Positions 6,321 through 14,692 of a stretch of DNA of 64,000 nucleotides are shown here, piece after piece; the first letter of the stretch is position 1, and each line of letters opens with the position of its first letter. Made by a program: the position numbers and the translations under genes. The notes under the pieces were generated by a model. That model made no database searches, was not told the origin of the DNA, and was given only the letters and a program-made list of their open reading frames with translations. Origin of the DNA: Christiangramia sp. (GTDB lineage: Bacteria; Bacteroidota; Bacteroidia; Flavobacteriales; Flavobacteriaceae); NCBI RefSeq assembly GCF_029937855.1, contig NZ_JAPYPC010000016.1:1-64000 (forward strand), in the 5' to 3' direction.

Positions 6321-8459
6321 TTAAGCCGGAATTGCTTTTGCGGCTTCTTCCCTTTTCCAGTTACGGTGTTTTGCTATAGCCTTGATAAATGCCGAAGCAT
6401 CTTTATTGATAAAAACTGCTTCATCATCTTTAAAATCCTTTCCGTAGGTGGCATTAAACAGCTCCTCTCCTTCAGAATCTATAGCGATGGCTTTACAATG
6501 TTTTAAAGCTTCATTGATGAACTTTTTAGCTTTTGCCTGTTTCATCAACATATCGATGCTTTTCTTTCCTCCAGGAACATACACCGCATCAAAAAGCACA
6601 CTTTCGGTAGTCATTAAAGCGGCATCAACCTTATGCTTCTTATCTTTATCGCAAGTAACTTCGCCTCCATGTGTAGCTACGATTGCTGCTACCGCTCCTT
6701 TGGCTTCCAGGGCCTTTTTCATATTTCCGTATGCTTCCCCACTAAAGCCGTCACTTACCAGAATTGCTATTTTTCTCGCCTCGATACTTTCAGATTTCAG
6801 GTAGGTTTGGCTCAGCGCCTCAGATTGATCCAGGTAATTTTTCTTTTTTCCCGGCTGGTGCTTCTCTACATCAGCATCTGCTCCAATGGCCTGGTTAATG
6901 GGCCTTTCAATATCTTCCGGAACCTTCATTCCAAGATTTTCAGAAACTTTTTTAGCCAGGTTTTCATCAATCTGATTGATAATCCACAACATCCTGGATT
7001 TTATATGTTCCATGGTGCACTTCCCTAATTCAAAGGAATAAGCTTCCGCAACATGCTCTTTTTCAAAATCTTTCAGACTGCGATAAAATAAAGCGGGCTG
7101 TGAAAAATGATCACTGAAACTCTCACTACGGCCACGGATCTTCCTGGCATCGATTCGTTCTTCAGCGGTGGTGAATCCACCCTCGGCCATCTTCGCAAGA
7201 TGAGGACAACCACCTCCTATAGAATTCGGAAAATATGCCGTCTTCCCCTTATTTATTGTCATGCGCATATGGGCATCCCGCTGATTGTTATGAACTTCAT
7301 TTACCGGGCGGTTAATAGGAATTTCAGGGAAATTAGGGCTTCCAAGTCTGGAAAGCTGAGTATCGGTATAGCTGAATAATCGTCCCTGTAATAAAGGATC
7401 GTTAGTGAAATCTATTCCTGGAACCACATGTCCCGGATGAAAAGCTACCTGTTCGGTTTCAGCAAAGAAATTATCTGGATTTCGGTTTAAAACCATTTTC
7501 CCTATACGTTTTACCGGCACCATTTCTTCCGGAATCAGTTTGGTTGGATCCAAAAGATCAAAATCGAATTTATGCTCATCTTCTTCTGGCACTACCTGTA
7601 CTCCCAATTCCCATTCAGGATAATTTCCAGATTCGATCGCATCCCAAAGATCCCTTCGGTGAAAATCTGAATCGGCACCGTGAATTTTTACGGCCTCATC
7701 CCATGTAACCGATTGTACGCCTAATTTTGGCTTCCAGTGGAATTTTACAAAACTCACCTTTCCTTCTTTGTTCACCAGTTTAAATGTATGGATCCCAAAA
7801 CCTTCCATCATTCTAAAACTACGTGGAATGGCGCGGTCACTCATCAGCCAGATTTGATTGTGCAGGGTTTCTGTAGCCCGGGAAACAAAATCATAAAAAG
7901 TATCATGGGCAGAAGCTGCCTGCGGAATTTCGCGGTCTGGTTCGGGCTTAACCGAGTGGATGAGATCTGGAAATTTCATCGCATCCTGGATAAAAAATAT
8001 TGGCATATTATTCCCTACCAGATCAAATATTCCTTCTTCAGTATAAAATTTTACAGCAAATCCCCGTACATCCCGGGCAAGATCTGCCGAACCTTTAGAA
8101 CCGGCTACAGTAGAAAACCTGACAAAGACCGGAGTTTTCCTGGAAGTATCGGTAAAAATCCCAGCTTTGGTGATTTCTTCCTGGCTCTCGTATAATTCAA
8201 AATAACCATGCGCACCACTTCCCCTGGCGTGAACAATACGCTCGGGAATCCTTTCATGATCAAAATGAGTGATCTTCTCCCTAAGTATAAAATCTTCTAA
8301 AAGCGTGGCTCCGCGTTCACCTGCTTTTAGGGAATTATTAGTGTCGTTCACCTTAAGGCCCTGGTTCGTTGTCATGGTTTTTCCCTCTGCAGTAGAGGTG
8401 TTTTTGGCCATATCTTCTGATTTTTTAGAAGATGGTTTTTTTTCTTCTCCTTCTTTCAT
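6321..8459 (-). CDS. katE: large-subunit monofunctional catalase (HPII type)
   Basis: The product is 712 residues, in the size class of clade-II large catalases such as E. coli HPII (753). The catalytic His is residue 78 in [10 protein letters not shown], the distal Asn about 151 in VGNNMPIFF, and the haem-ligand Tyr about 364 in RLFSYTDTQ. After about residue 560 there is a flavodoxin-like/DJ-1-PfpI domain ([20 protein letters not shown]), the hallmark of this class. It disproportionates H2O2 in the cytoplasm and protects against oxidative stress. The N-terminal 45 residues are charged and low-complexity. The gene is monocistronic, with 300 bp of free upstream DNA; no OxyR-like site was identified by eye. 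Confidence 0.95.
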   Translation of the reverse strand: MKEGEEKKPSSKKSEDMAKNTSTAEGKTMTTNQGLKVNDTNNSLKAGERGATLLEDFILREKITHFDHERIPERIVHARGSGAHGYFELYESQEEITKAGIFTDTSRKTPVFVRFSTVAGSKGSADLARDVRGFAVKFYTEEGIFDLVGNNMPIFFIQDAMKFPDLIHSVKPEPDREIPQAASAHDTFYDFVSRATETLHNQIWLMSDRAIPRSFRMMEGFGIHTFKLVNKEGKVSFVKFHWKPKLGVQSVTWDEAVKIHGADSDFHRRDLWDAIESGNYPEWELGVQVVPEEDEHKFDFDLLDPTKLIPEEMVPVKRIGKMVLNRNPDNFFAETEQVAFHPGHVVPGIDFTNDPLLQGRLFSYTDTQLSRLGSPNFPEIPINRPVNEVHNNQRDAHMRMTINKGKTAYFPNSIGGGCPHLAKMAEGGFTTAEERIDARKIRGRSESFSDHFSQPALFYRSLKDFEKEHVAEAYSFELGKCTMEHIKSRMLWIINQIDENLAKKVSENLGMKVPEDIERPINQAIGADADVEKHQPGKKKNYLDQSEALSQTYLKSESIEARKIAILVSDGFSGEAYGNMKKALEAKGAVAAIVATHGGEVTCDKDKKHKVDAALMTTESVLFDAVYVPGGKKSIDMLMKQAKAKKFINEALKHCKAIAIDSEGEELFNATYGKDFKDDEAVFINKDASAFIKAIAKHRNWKREEAAKAIPA

Positions 8460-8761
8460 AATATTTTTTTGATTAGTTCCCTTCTAAAATTAGAAAATCC
8501 CAATCGCTAATGAATCAATGATATGTTAAACAAAAAATGGAAAATCATAAAGTTTTTTTGTACTACAAAATGCCGAAGATCTCTGCTCGTGGTTCCTCTT
8601 CAGTTTCTCGGCCTATCGCAAATTTATCGTGGAATTTGGAGTGTAGGCAACGTGAAATTTTAGGTTGTTGGTTATTTCATCAATGAAGAAAATGAACAAG
8701 TATCTTAATAAAACATTGTTCCTGTCCGCTTTTAGATATTAGACGTTAAGCTTAATCTCAC
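8460..8761. other. intergenic region upstream of the catalase
   Basis: About 300 bp between the catalase start and the tesA stop, both on the minus strand. It must hold the catalase promoter, but no full TTTG / TAnnTTTG pair at normal spacing was found. No open frame or strong hairpin was seen. Confidence 0.4.
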
Positions 8762-9484
8762 TTAATGCGGTCTTTCTTCCTGAATCACGTCCTCTAAAAC
8801 CTCCCAAACATTTTCAGCCAGGATTTTTTGTGCTTTCGCATTAGGATGAATTCCATCCTGTTGGTTTAGTTCAGGGATTCCTGCTACGTCTTTCAATAAA
8901 AAAGGGATCAGGTAAACATCATTCTTTTCTGCCAGTTCGGGAAAGATGCTTTTAAATTCAGCAGTATATTCCTGTCCCATATTTGGCGGGATCTGCATCC
9001 CGGTAAGGATAATTTTAATATCAGGATTTTCAGCCCTCACATAATCTATGATCTCCTGAAGGTTATTTCTGGTTTCCTGTAACGGAATTCCGCGCAAACC
9101 GTCGTTTGCCCCGAGCTCCAGCACAAAAACATCCACATTTTGGTTAAGCACCCAGTCTATCCTGTTTTTTCCGCCGAAAGTGGTTTCCCCACTCAAACCG
9201 GCATTTATCACCTTATAATCCAGGTTTAGGGAATCTATCTTTTGCTGAAGAATCGCCGGAAAGGCTTCCCCCTGCTCTAATCCGTAGCCCGCGGTTAAAC
9301 TATCCCCGAAAAAAAGGATTACTTTGGATTCTTCTTTTTGAACCTCTTCATTTCCAGTTTCGGCGGAATCTTCCGTATTTTCTTTTTTTGTATTCTCACC
9401 ACAGGCTATAAAAAGCAAAAAAGCCAATGCCGAAAAATACATTTTCAAGCTTCCTGTCAATCTAAGGGATTTAATCAAAATCAT
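8762..9484 (-). CDS. tesA: arylesterase / lysophospholipase of the SGNH-GDSL family, lipoprotein
   Basis: The product is 240 residues. All SGNH blocks are present: FFGDSLTAGYGL with nucleophile Ser62, GLSGETT (Gly about 99), LGANDGLRG (Asn about 127), and DGIHPNA with Asp210 and His213. It aligns in style with E. coli TesA. A hydrophobic leader ending FIAC (Cys28) marks a lipoprotein, followed by an acidic linker, so it should be anchored in the envelope facing the periplasm. The signal could begin at the internal Met15. It is divergent from a LolD-like ABC ATPase/permease pair with only 45 bp between, the same tesA / ybbA-ybbP arrangement found in Proteobacteria. Confidence 0.88.
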   Translation of the reverse strand: MILIKSLRLTGSLKMYFSALAFLLFIACGENTKKENTEDSAETGNEEVQKEESKVILFFGDSLTAGYGLEQGEAFPAILQQKIDSLNLDYKVINAGLSGETTFGGKNRIDWVLNQNVDVFVLELGANDGLRGIPLQETRNNLQEIIDYVRAENPDIKIILTGMQIPPNMGQEYTAEFKSIFPELAEKNDVYLIPFLLKDVAGIPELNQQDGIHPNAKAQKILAENVWEVLEDVIQEERPH

Positions 9485-9529
9485 TTCTTTATTTTGTTTG
9501 TCCTGATAAAGTAACCTAAAACATAGAAG

Positions 9530-10210
9530 ATGGCAAAAATTTTAAACATCCAAAATCTCAAAAAGACCTATGCAAGTGGATCCAGGCAATTAACGGTTTT
9601 GGAAGACATCAGTTTCGAGATTGAGGAAAAAGAAACCTTTGCCATTGTGGGTCCGTCTGGAAGCGGGAAGACCACTCTTTTAGGGCTTTGCGCCGGCCTG
9701 GATCAGCCTGATTCTGGAAAAATTGAACTTTGTGGCACTCTTATTAATGAACTTAGTGAAGATAAAAGGGCACTTCTAAGGAACCGGAAAGTAGGTTTTG
9801 TCTTCCAGGACTTTCAATTAATACCTACGCTCACAGCGCTGGAAAATGTAGCAGTACCACTGGAACTAAGAGGCGATAAAAACGCCACCAAAATTGGAAA
9901 AGAACTTTTGGAAAAGGTTGGTCTTGGCGACAGGTTTGATCATTATCCCTCCCAATTATCAGGTGGGGAACAGCAGCGGGTAGCTCTGGCGAGGGCTTTC
10001 AGTACCAAACCAGACATTCTTTTCGCCGATGAACCTACGGGAAATCTGGACGAGGAAACGGGACAAAAAGTGGTGGAGCTTCTTATTTCACTAAACCGCG
10101 AATCTGGCACCACGCTGGTAATTGTTACTCATGATATGGAACTGGCAAAAAAAACACAACGTATTTTGAAATTAAAGGGTGGAAGAATCCTTGAAACGCT
10201 TAAAGTATAA
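9530..10210 (+). CDS. ABC transporter ATP-binding protein (LolD/YbbA type)
   Basis: The product is 226 residues, a single nucleotide-binding domain. Walker A is GPSGSGKTT (41-49), the Q-loop VFQDF is at about 91-95, the signature LSGGEQQR at about 143-150, Walker B ILFADEPTG at about 163-171, and the switch His is in VTHDM near 202. It belongs to the MacB/LolD/FtsE group that powers FtsX-type permeases. The permease gene starts 3 bp after its stop, so the two form one transcription unit and complex. The conserved tesA neighbourhood points to the YbbA/YbbP system rather than LolCDE. The cargo is unknown. Confidence 0.9.
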   Translation: MAKILNIQNLKKTYASGSRQLTVLEDISFEIEEKETFAIVGPSGSGKTTLLGLCAGLDQPDSGKIELCGTLINELSEDKRALLRNRKVGFVFQDFQLIPTLTALENVAVPLELRGDKNATKIGKELLEKVGLGDRFDHYPSQLSGGEQQRVALARAFSTKPDILFADEPTGNLDEETGQKVVELLISLNRESGTTLVIVTHDMELAKKTQRILKLKGGRILETLKV

Positions 10211-10212
10211 GC

Positions 10213-12759
10213 ATGAAAGAAATAGATTCAAAAGCAGGTTTCAAATGGCTTTTAAAAATGGCCTTCAGGGATGGGAAAGCGAGTAAAAGGAAACTGGTTC
10301 TTTTTATGGCTTCCATTGTTTTAGGAATTGCTGCCGTGGTCTCTATTCAGTCTTTCAGCAATAATTTAAAGGAAAACATTGCGCTGCAGTCCAAATCTTT
10401 AATGGGCGCCGATTACATTATTGATAGTGATAAGATTCCCAATAAAAGAGTATCGTTTATCATGGATTCTCTGGGCGGACCTGAAGCCCGGGAAATTAAT
10501 TTTGCATCTATGGCGGCATTTCCAGGAAATGAAGGTACCAAACTGGTGAGAGTGCGCGGAATAGAAGGTAATTTTCCTTTATATGGGGAACTTGAAACCG
10601 AACCTGCTTCCGCAGCAAAGGAATTTCAGCAGGAGGCTTCTGCCCTGGTAGATGCTACGCTTATGCTTCAATTAGGTATAAAGGTCGGTGATAAAATTAA
10701 AATAGGGAATTTAGTACTGCCTGTGGGCGGTGCATTGAAATCTGTTCCCGGTAGTGCGGCGATATTTAGTTCTATTGCCCCTCCGGTATTAGTTCCGCAT
10801 AGATTAATAGAAAAAACCGGACTGGTACAGGTAGGAAGTAGAATTGGGTATAAATATTATTTCCTGGCCGATCCTAAACTCGACCTTGAAAAATTTGATG
10901 AAAAAATAGATCCCATTCTCGATGCCAACGATGCCGATCTAGACACCCATACGTCTACCAGTGAGCGAATGGGAAGACGTTATGAGAATTTTGGAAAATT
11001 TCTGAACCTGGTCGCATTTATCGCGCTGCTGCTGGGATGTATTGGGATTGCCAGTGCTATTCATATCTATATAAAAGAGAAATTAAGGTCGGTTGCCGTG
11101 CTTAAATGTTTAGGTGCCACCAAAAAACAAAGCTTTTTAATTTACCTCATCCAGATTGCCATTATTGGTTTGGTGGGAGGTATTTTTGGAACGGCACTGG
11201 GACTGGCTTTGCAACAGCTTTTTCCTTTTATCTTACAGGATATTTTACCGGTAGACGTCGCTATCGCATTTTATCCCCGTACTATTTTTATGGGTATCTT
11301 ACTTGGTGTACTAATGTCGCTTCTTTTCGCGCTATATCCCCTTATGGCTACCTTATACGTGTCACCATTGCAAGCTCTTCGGGTGGATAATACTGAAAAA
11401 TCTAAATCTGGAAGGGCGGCACTTCTTGTACTTGGAGGAATATTCTTATTTATCTTTCTTTTTGCCTTCTGGTTACTGGAGGACTGGAAGTATTCAATAT
11501 TTTTTATCCTGGGAATTATCATTACGTTCTCCCTGTTGGCCGGAACTGCACATTTATTTATGAAAGCCATAAAAAAGAATTTTCCTTCCCGTTGGGGATT
11601 TGTGTCGAGACAAAGCCTTTTAAATTTATTCAGGCCCCAGAACCAGACCCTTATCCTGGTACTGGCGATTGGGATCGGAACTTTTTTAATAAGCACGCTT
11701 TATTTCACTAAAGATCTTTTATTAGCCCAGTCCTCGTTGGAAGCGCAGGCCAAAAGCCCGAATATGATCCTGCTGGATGTTCAAACAGAACAACAAAAAG
11801 CGGTTAGTAATACCATAAATTCTCAAAATCTACCGGTTCTCGAGAATATTCCCATCGTGACCATGAGTGTTGAAAATTTAAAAGGCAGGTCGGTGAACGA
11901 AATTAGGGAGGATACTACCTCGAAAGTAAATGGATGGATCCTGCAACATGAATTTAGGACTACCTATCGGGATTCTTTAATTTCTTCCGAAGAATTGGAA
12001 GAGGGAAAATGGATCGGGCAAAAGACAGAAGGGAACCTGATACCTATTTCTGTAAGTAAAAATTTTGCTGAAGATGCCGAAGTTCAGATAGGAGACCAAA
12101 TAGACTTTAATGTGCAGGGGGTATTATTAAGTACAAAGGTTGGAAGTATCCGTATTGTCGACTGGAGCAGGATGCAACTTAATTTTTCAGTTGTGTTTCC
12201 CACCGGTGTTCTGGAAGAAGCTCCACAATTTCGAGTGCTTACCACTAAAGTTCCAGATGAGAACAGTTCAGCAGCACTGCAACAAAGCCTTGTAGAAAAA
12301 TTTCCAAATGTCACCATCATAGATTTGAGACAGGTGCTCACACTTATTGAGCAAATATTGAGCAAGATCTCATGGTTAATTAATTTTATGGCGTTTTTTA
12401 GTATCCTTACCGGGATTATTGTTTTAATTGGAGCCGTGCGCACCAGTAAATATCAACGAATTAAAGAAAATGTGCTCCTTAGAACCCTTGGAGCCAGAAG
12501 CGACCAAATCTTAAAAATCCTGGCTCTGGAATATTTTTACCTCGGGTTGATTGGCGCGCTTACAGGAATTCTATTATCTCTTATTAGCAGCTTATTGTTG
12601 GGGTATTTTGTTTTTGAAACTGCCTTTATCCCTTCTTGGATCCCATTTTTTGTTCTACTGCCGGGAATAATTGTTTTGGTAATGGGCATTGGTTTGAGCA
12701 ACAGTCTGAGCGTAATTAAAAGTCCGCCCCTGGTGGTGCTTCGAAAAGAGTCCAGGTAA
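10213..12759 (+). CDS. ABC transporter permease, FtsX/MacB_PCD family (YbbP-like)
   Basis: The product is 848 residues. An N-terminal membrane helix (about 28-48) is followed by a periplasmic domain to about 260, three helices forming the first FtsX domain (260-390, including KEKLRSVAVLKCLGATKKQ), two further helices at 405-455, another helix near 480-500, a second periplasmic domain, and a C-terminal FtsX domain (725-840, with RIKENVLLRTLGARSDQILK). Ten membrane segments and duplicated FtsX domains match YbbP rather than the four-helix LolC/LolE. It partners with the ATPase gene immediately upstream. A role in extracting or handling envelope lipids or lipoproteins is inferred from the family and from tesA next door. 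Confidence 0.85.
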   Translation: MKEIDSKAGFKWLLKMAFRDGKASKRKLVLFMASIVLGIAAVVSIQSFSNNLKENIALQSKSLMGADYIIDSDKIPNKRVSFIMDSLGGPEAREINFASMAAFPGNEGTKLVRVRGIEGNFPLYGELETEPASAAKEFQQEASALVDATLMLQLGIKVGDKIKIGNLVLPVGGALKSVPGSAAIFSSIAPPVLVPHRLIEKTGLVQVGSRIGYKYYFLADPKLDLEKFDEKIDPILDANDADLDTHTSTSERMGRRYENFGKFLNLVAFIALLLGCIGIASAIHIYIKEKLRSVAVLKCLGATKKQSFLIYLIQIAIIGLVGGIFGTALGLALQQLFPFILQDILPVDVAIAFYPRTIFMGILLGVLMSLLFALYPLMATLYVSPLQALRVDNTEKSKSGRAALLVLGGIFLFIFLFAFWLLEDWKYSIFFILGIIITFSLLAGTAHLFMKAIKKNFPSRWGFVSRQSLLNLFRPQNQTLILVLAIGIGTFLISTLYFTKDLLLAQSSLEAQAKSPNMILLDVQTEQQKAVSNTINSQNLPVLENIPIVTMSVENLKGRSVNEIREDTTSKVNGWILQHEFRTTYRDSLISSEELEEGKWIGQKTEGNLIPISVSKNFAEDAEVQIGDQIDFNVQGVLLSTKVGSIRIVDWSRMQLNFSVVFPTGVLEEAPQFRVLTTKVPDENSSAALQQSLVEKFPNVTIIDLRQVLTLIEQILSKISWLINFMAFFSILTGIIVLIGAVRTSKYQRIKENVLLRTLGARSDQILKILALEYFYLGLIGALTGILLSLISSLLLGYFVFETAFIPSWIPFFVLLPGIIVLVMGIGLSNSLSVIKSPPLVVLRKESR

Positions 12760-12882
12760 AAAATGAACCTGAAACTCCTTTTTTCTTAGGTTTTATTAAA
12801 AATTTAACCTCTATTTTTATGTTAATTTTACGGGAGGCTGTAATTTTAAGAATTGACCAACAAAGACTTCAATCGATCAAAC

Positions 12883-13902
12883 ATGGAAAATTATCATTTA
12901 AAACTAAATGATGTTGACGATTTTATTCCCGAACTGGCGAGCAAATTAAAAGTTGATTTTTCGGAGCATTTAGGAGAATTTCAACTTAAAATCCCAAATA
13001 ATATTGGGGAAGGCAGTATCTCGGGGATCAATTTCCCTAATGGCATAGGATTTTATACCTATCATTGTAAATTACAATCAGATCTCAGCCTTCGTATTTC
13101 GCAACCATTTATAAAACCGATTCGATTTATCTACTGCGTATCCGGAAAGGTTGAAAGCCGTTTTGATGATGATGAAAATTTAATAAAAATTTCAGATCAT
13201 GAATTTTTAATCACAGCTCCAAAAAATAATGAAACCCATAGTATTATTTTTTCTAAAGAAAAGAATATAACTATGTGTTATTTGGAGATAGACAGGTTAA
13301 AATTTCAGCAATATTTCTCTTTTGATCTCCACGATCTTGAACCTGTTTTCTATAAAATTTTTAGTGATATCGACGGATTACAGCGTATTTCTGAAACCGG
13401 AAGTTTTAGTCTTAAAACTGCTGATAGCATCAAAGAAATCCAGCATTGCGAATTGAAAGGTTTTCCGCGGATAAATTTTATAGGTGCAAAAGCACTGGAA
13501 ATCCTTAGTTATATGTTAGCCAGGTTTATGAAAGAAAATGATCGCTTCGGATCTAACGAGATAAAGGAAAAAGACCGTAAAGCGATTGAAGCAGCTGTAA
13601 AACATATAGAAACGAATATTTCAAAAACAGGAACGGTTGCAGATCTCGCTCAAATTGCCGGGGTTAATACTAATAAACTTCAAGAGGGTTTTAAGACCGT
13701 TTATGGCAAAACGGTAAACGAATATATAAGGGATATCAGGCTCACCAAATCTCTGAACATGCTCACCTCCGGAAATAAAAATGTTAGTGAAGTGGTATAC
13801 GAATTAGGTCTTTCCAGCCGAAGTTACTTTTCTAAAATCTTTAAAGCAAAATATGGTATCTCCCCCAGAAAAGTACTTTCGGGTAACACCGAAAAAAAAT
13901 AA
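12883..13902 (+). CDS. AraC-family transcriptional regulator
   Basis: The product is 339 residues from ATG 12883; the frame could extend ten codons to a TTG at 12853, but the ATG is more natural. The N-terminal 220 residues look like a cupin-type sensor domain (beta-rich, no signal peptide). The C-terminal 100 residues carry two helix-turn-helix motifs: VADLAQIAGVNTNKLQEGFK, and VSEVVYELGLSSRSYFSKIF followed by KAKYGISPRKVL, the AraC/XylS signature. It is monocistronic, after the ABC permease on the same strand with a 120-bp gap. The ligand and targets cannot be inferred; the neighbouring peptidase gene is 790 bp away. Confidence 0.85.
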   Translation: MENYHLKLNDVDDFIPELASKLKVDFSEHLGEFQLKIPNNIGEGSISGINFPNGIGFYTYHCKLQSDLSLRISQPFIKPIRFIYCVSGKVESRFDDDENLIKISDHEFLITAPKNNETHSIIFSKEKNITMCYLEIDRLKFQQYFSFDLHDLEPVFYKIFSDIDGLQRISETGSFSLKTADSIKEIQHCELKGFPRINFIGAKALEILSYMLARFMKENDRFGSNEIKEKDRKAIEAAVKHIETNISKTGTVADLAQIAGVNTNKLQEGFKTVYGKTVNEYIRDIRLTKSLNMLTSGNKNVSEVVYELGLSSRSYFSKIFKAKYGISPRKVLSGNTEKK

Positions 13903-14000
13903 TAAACTTCATATAACCAACTACCGCTGATGCTGAGCCGCTGGGGAATTTTTAAGGTTAAAAGATACGTTTCTAAATTCTGATTAATGAATGCGAAAAT

Positions 14001-14020
14001 AGGGGCTAAATCCCCTTTTG
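14001..14020 (+). terminator. weak terminator-like hairpin after the AraC gene
   Basis: AGGGG (14001-14005) pairs with CCCCT (14012-14016) around a six-base loop, followed by TTT. It lies about 100 bp downstream of the regulator's stop. The stem is short and the T-run weak. Confidence 0.3.
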
Positions 14021-14073
14021 GAAAGACCCATAAATAAGTACCTTAAACAATCTTTTGATCAAAGAAATTTTAA

Positions 14074-14183
14074 TGAAAATCTGATATTGTCAAAATGTTT
14101 AAGGGACTCATTCATCAATCAGTAGTTACATGGCGTAATATTTATATTTTATTGAACCATTCATTTAGAATATCAGATTTTCA
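14074..14183. repeat. MITE-like element with perfect 15-bp inverted repeats
   Basis: TGAAAATCTGATATT (14074-14088) and its exact reverse complement AATATCAGATTTTCA (14169-14183) enclose 80 bp. A nested pair, CCTTAAACA (14041-14049) and TGTTTAAGG (14096-14104), overlaps the left arm. No coding capacity. The size and perfect ends suggest a miniature inverted-repeat element, but no target duplication was confirmed. Confidence 0.4.
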
Positions 14184-14334
14184 ATTTTTATTCCCTTCCT
14201 GGAGATTCACAACTTTTCCTAAGTAAGCCGCTTTTTAGAAATCCTTAAAATTAAACCATTCATTTTTCAAAATAACTTGGGATGCCGAAAAGGAGTTCAG
14301 TATGAACGGAGACTACTTTAAGATATATTTCCAA

Positions 14335-14556
14335 TCAGTGGTGTCAGATAAAAATTTTAAAAAATTAACCTTAATCCAGTATTTTCAATAGTTCAAAGGC
14401 TTTTATTACTATCTATACCCTGCTTATACAAATTTTTGAATTGAGTCTTCCTGTGAAAAATATAATTTTAAATTTAATTATCTATCAGTTATTTAAGCTC
14501 AAGTCTAGCTTCTATTGTCTAAAAGCGAAGCGGTCTAGTTTCTTTAACCAGCCATG
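14335..14556 (-). repeat. 222-bp dispersed repeat, copy B (inverted relative to 31657-31880)
   Basis: Read on the minus strand from 14556 to 14335, this segment matches 31657-31880 on the plus strand. Both begin CATG, then C[C/T]GGTTAAAGAAA, and end GACACCACTGA. The last 109 positions align without gaps with 94 identities (about 86 percent, counted by eye); the first half is more diverged and needs small gaps. It has no open frame and lies in a long intergenic gap, 137 bp before a secreted peptidase gene. Confidence 0.65.
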
Positions 14557-14692
14557 AGTGATTTCCAATATTCAAACTTATTTTCCCTTTCTTCAACATA
14601 AGCCGGCTCTTATAAAATTTTCATGTTAATAGCCTGCTCAAATTTTTCTAAATGTTTGTATATTCAGGCCTATTTTTTAAAGCAGACCAAAC

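Larger units (their letters stand above)
13903..14692. other. 790-bp repeat-rich intergenic region
   Basis: No open frame of plausible coding character was found on either strand. The stretch contains a short GC hairpin (14001-14016), a MITE-like 15-bp inverted repeat (14074-14183) and a 222-bp dispersed repeat (14335-14556), described separately. The last 130 bp must include the promoter of the M3 peptidase gene. Confidence 0.5.

Noticed and set aside
7737-8195. 152-codon frame antisense to the catalase
   Set aside because: Strong catalase motifs on the minus strand show that this is a shadow frame.
14335-14556. Dispersed repeat considered as CRISPR or group II intron
   Set aside because: There are only two single copies, no spaced short repeats, and no recognisable intron domain V or reverse transcriptase.
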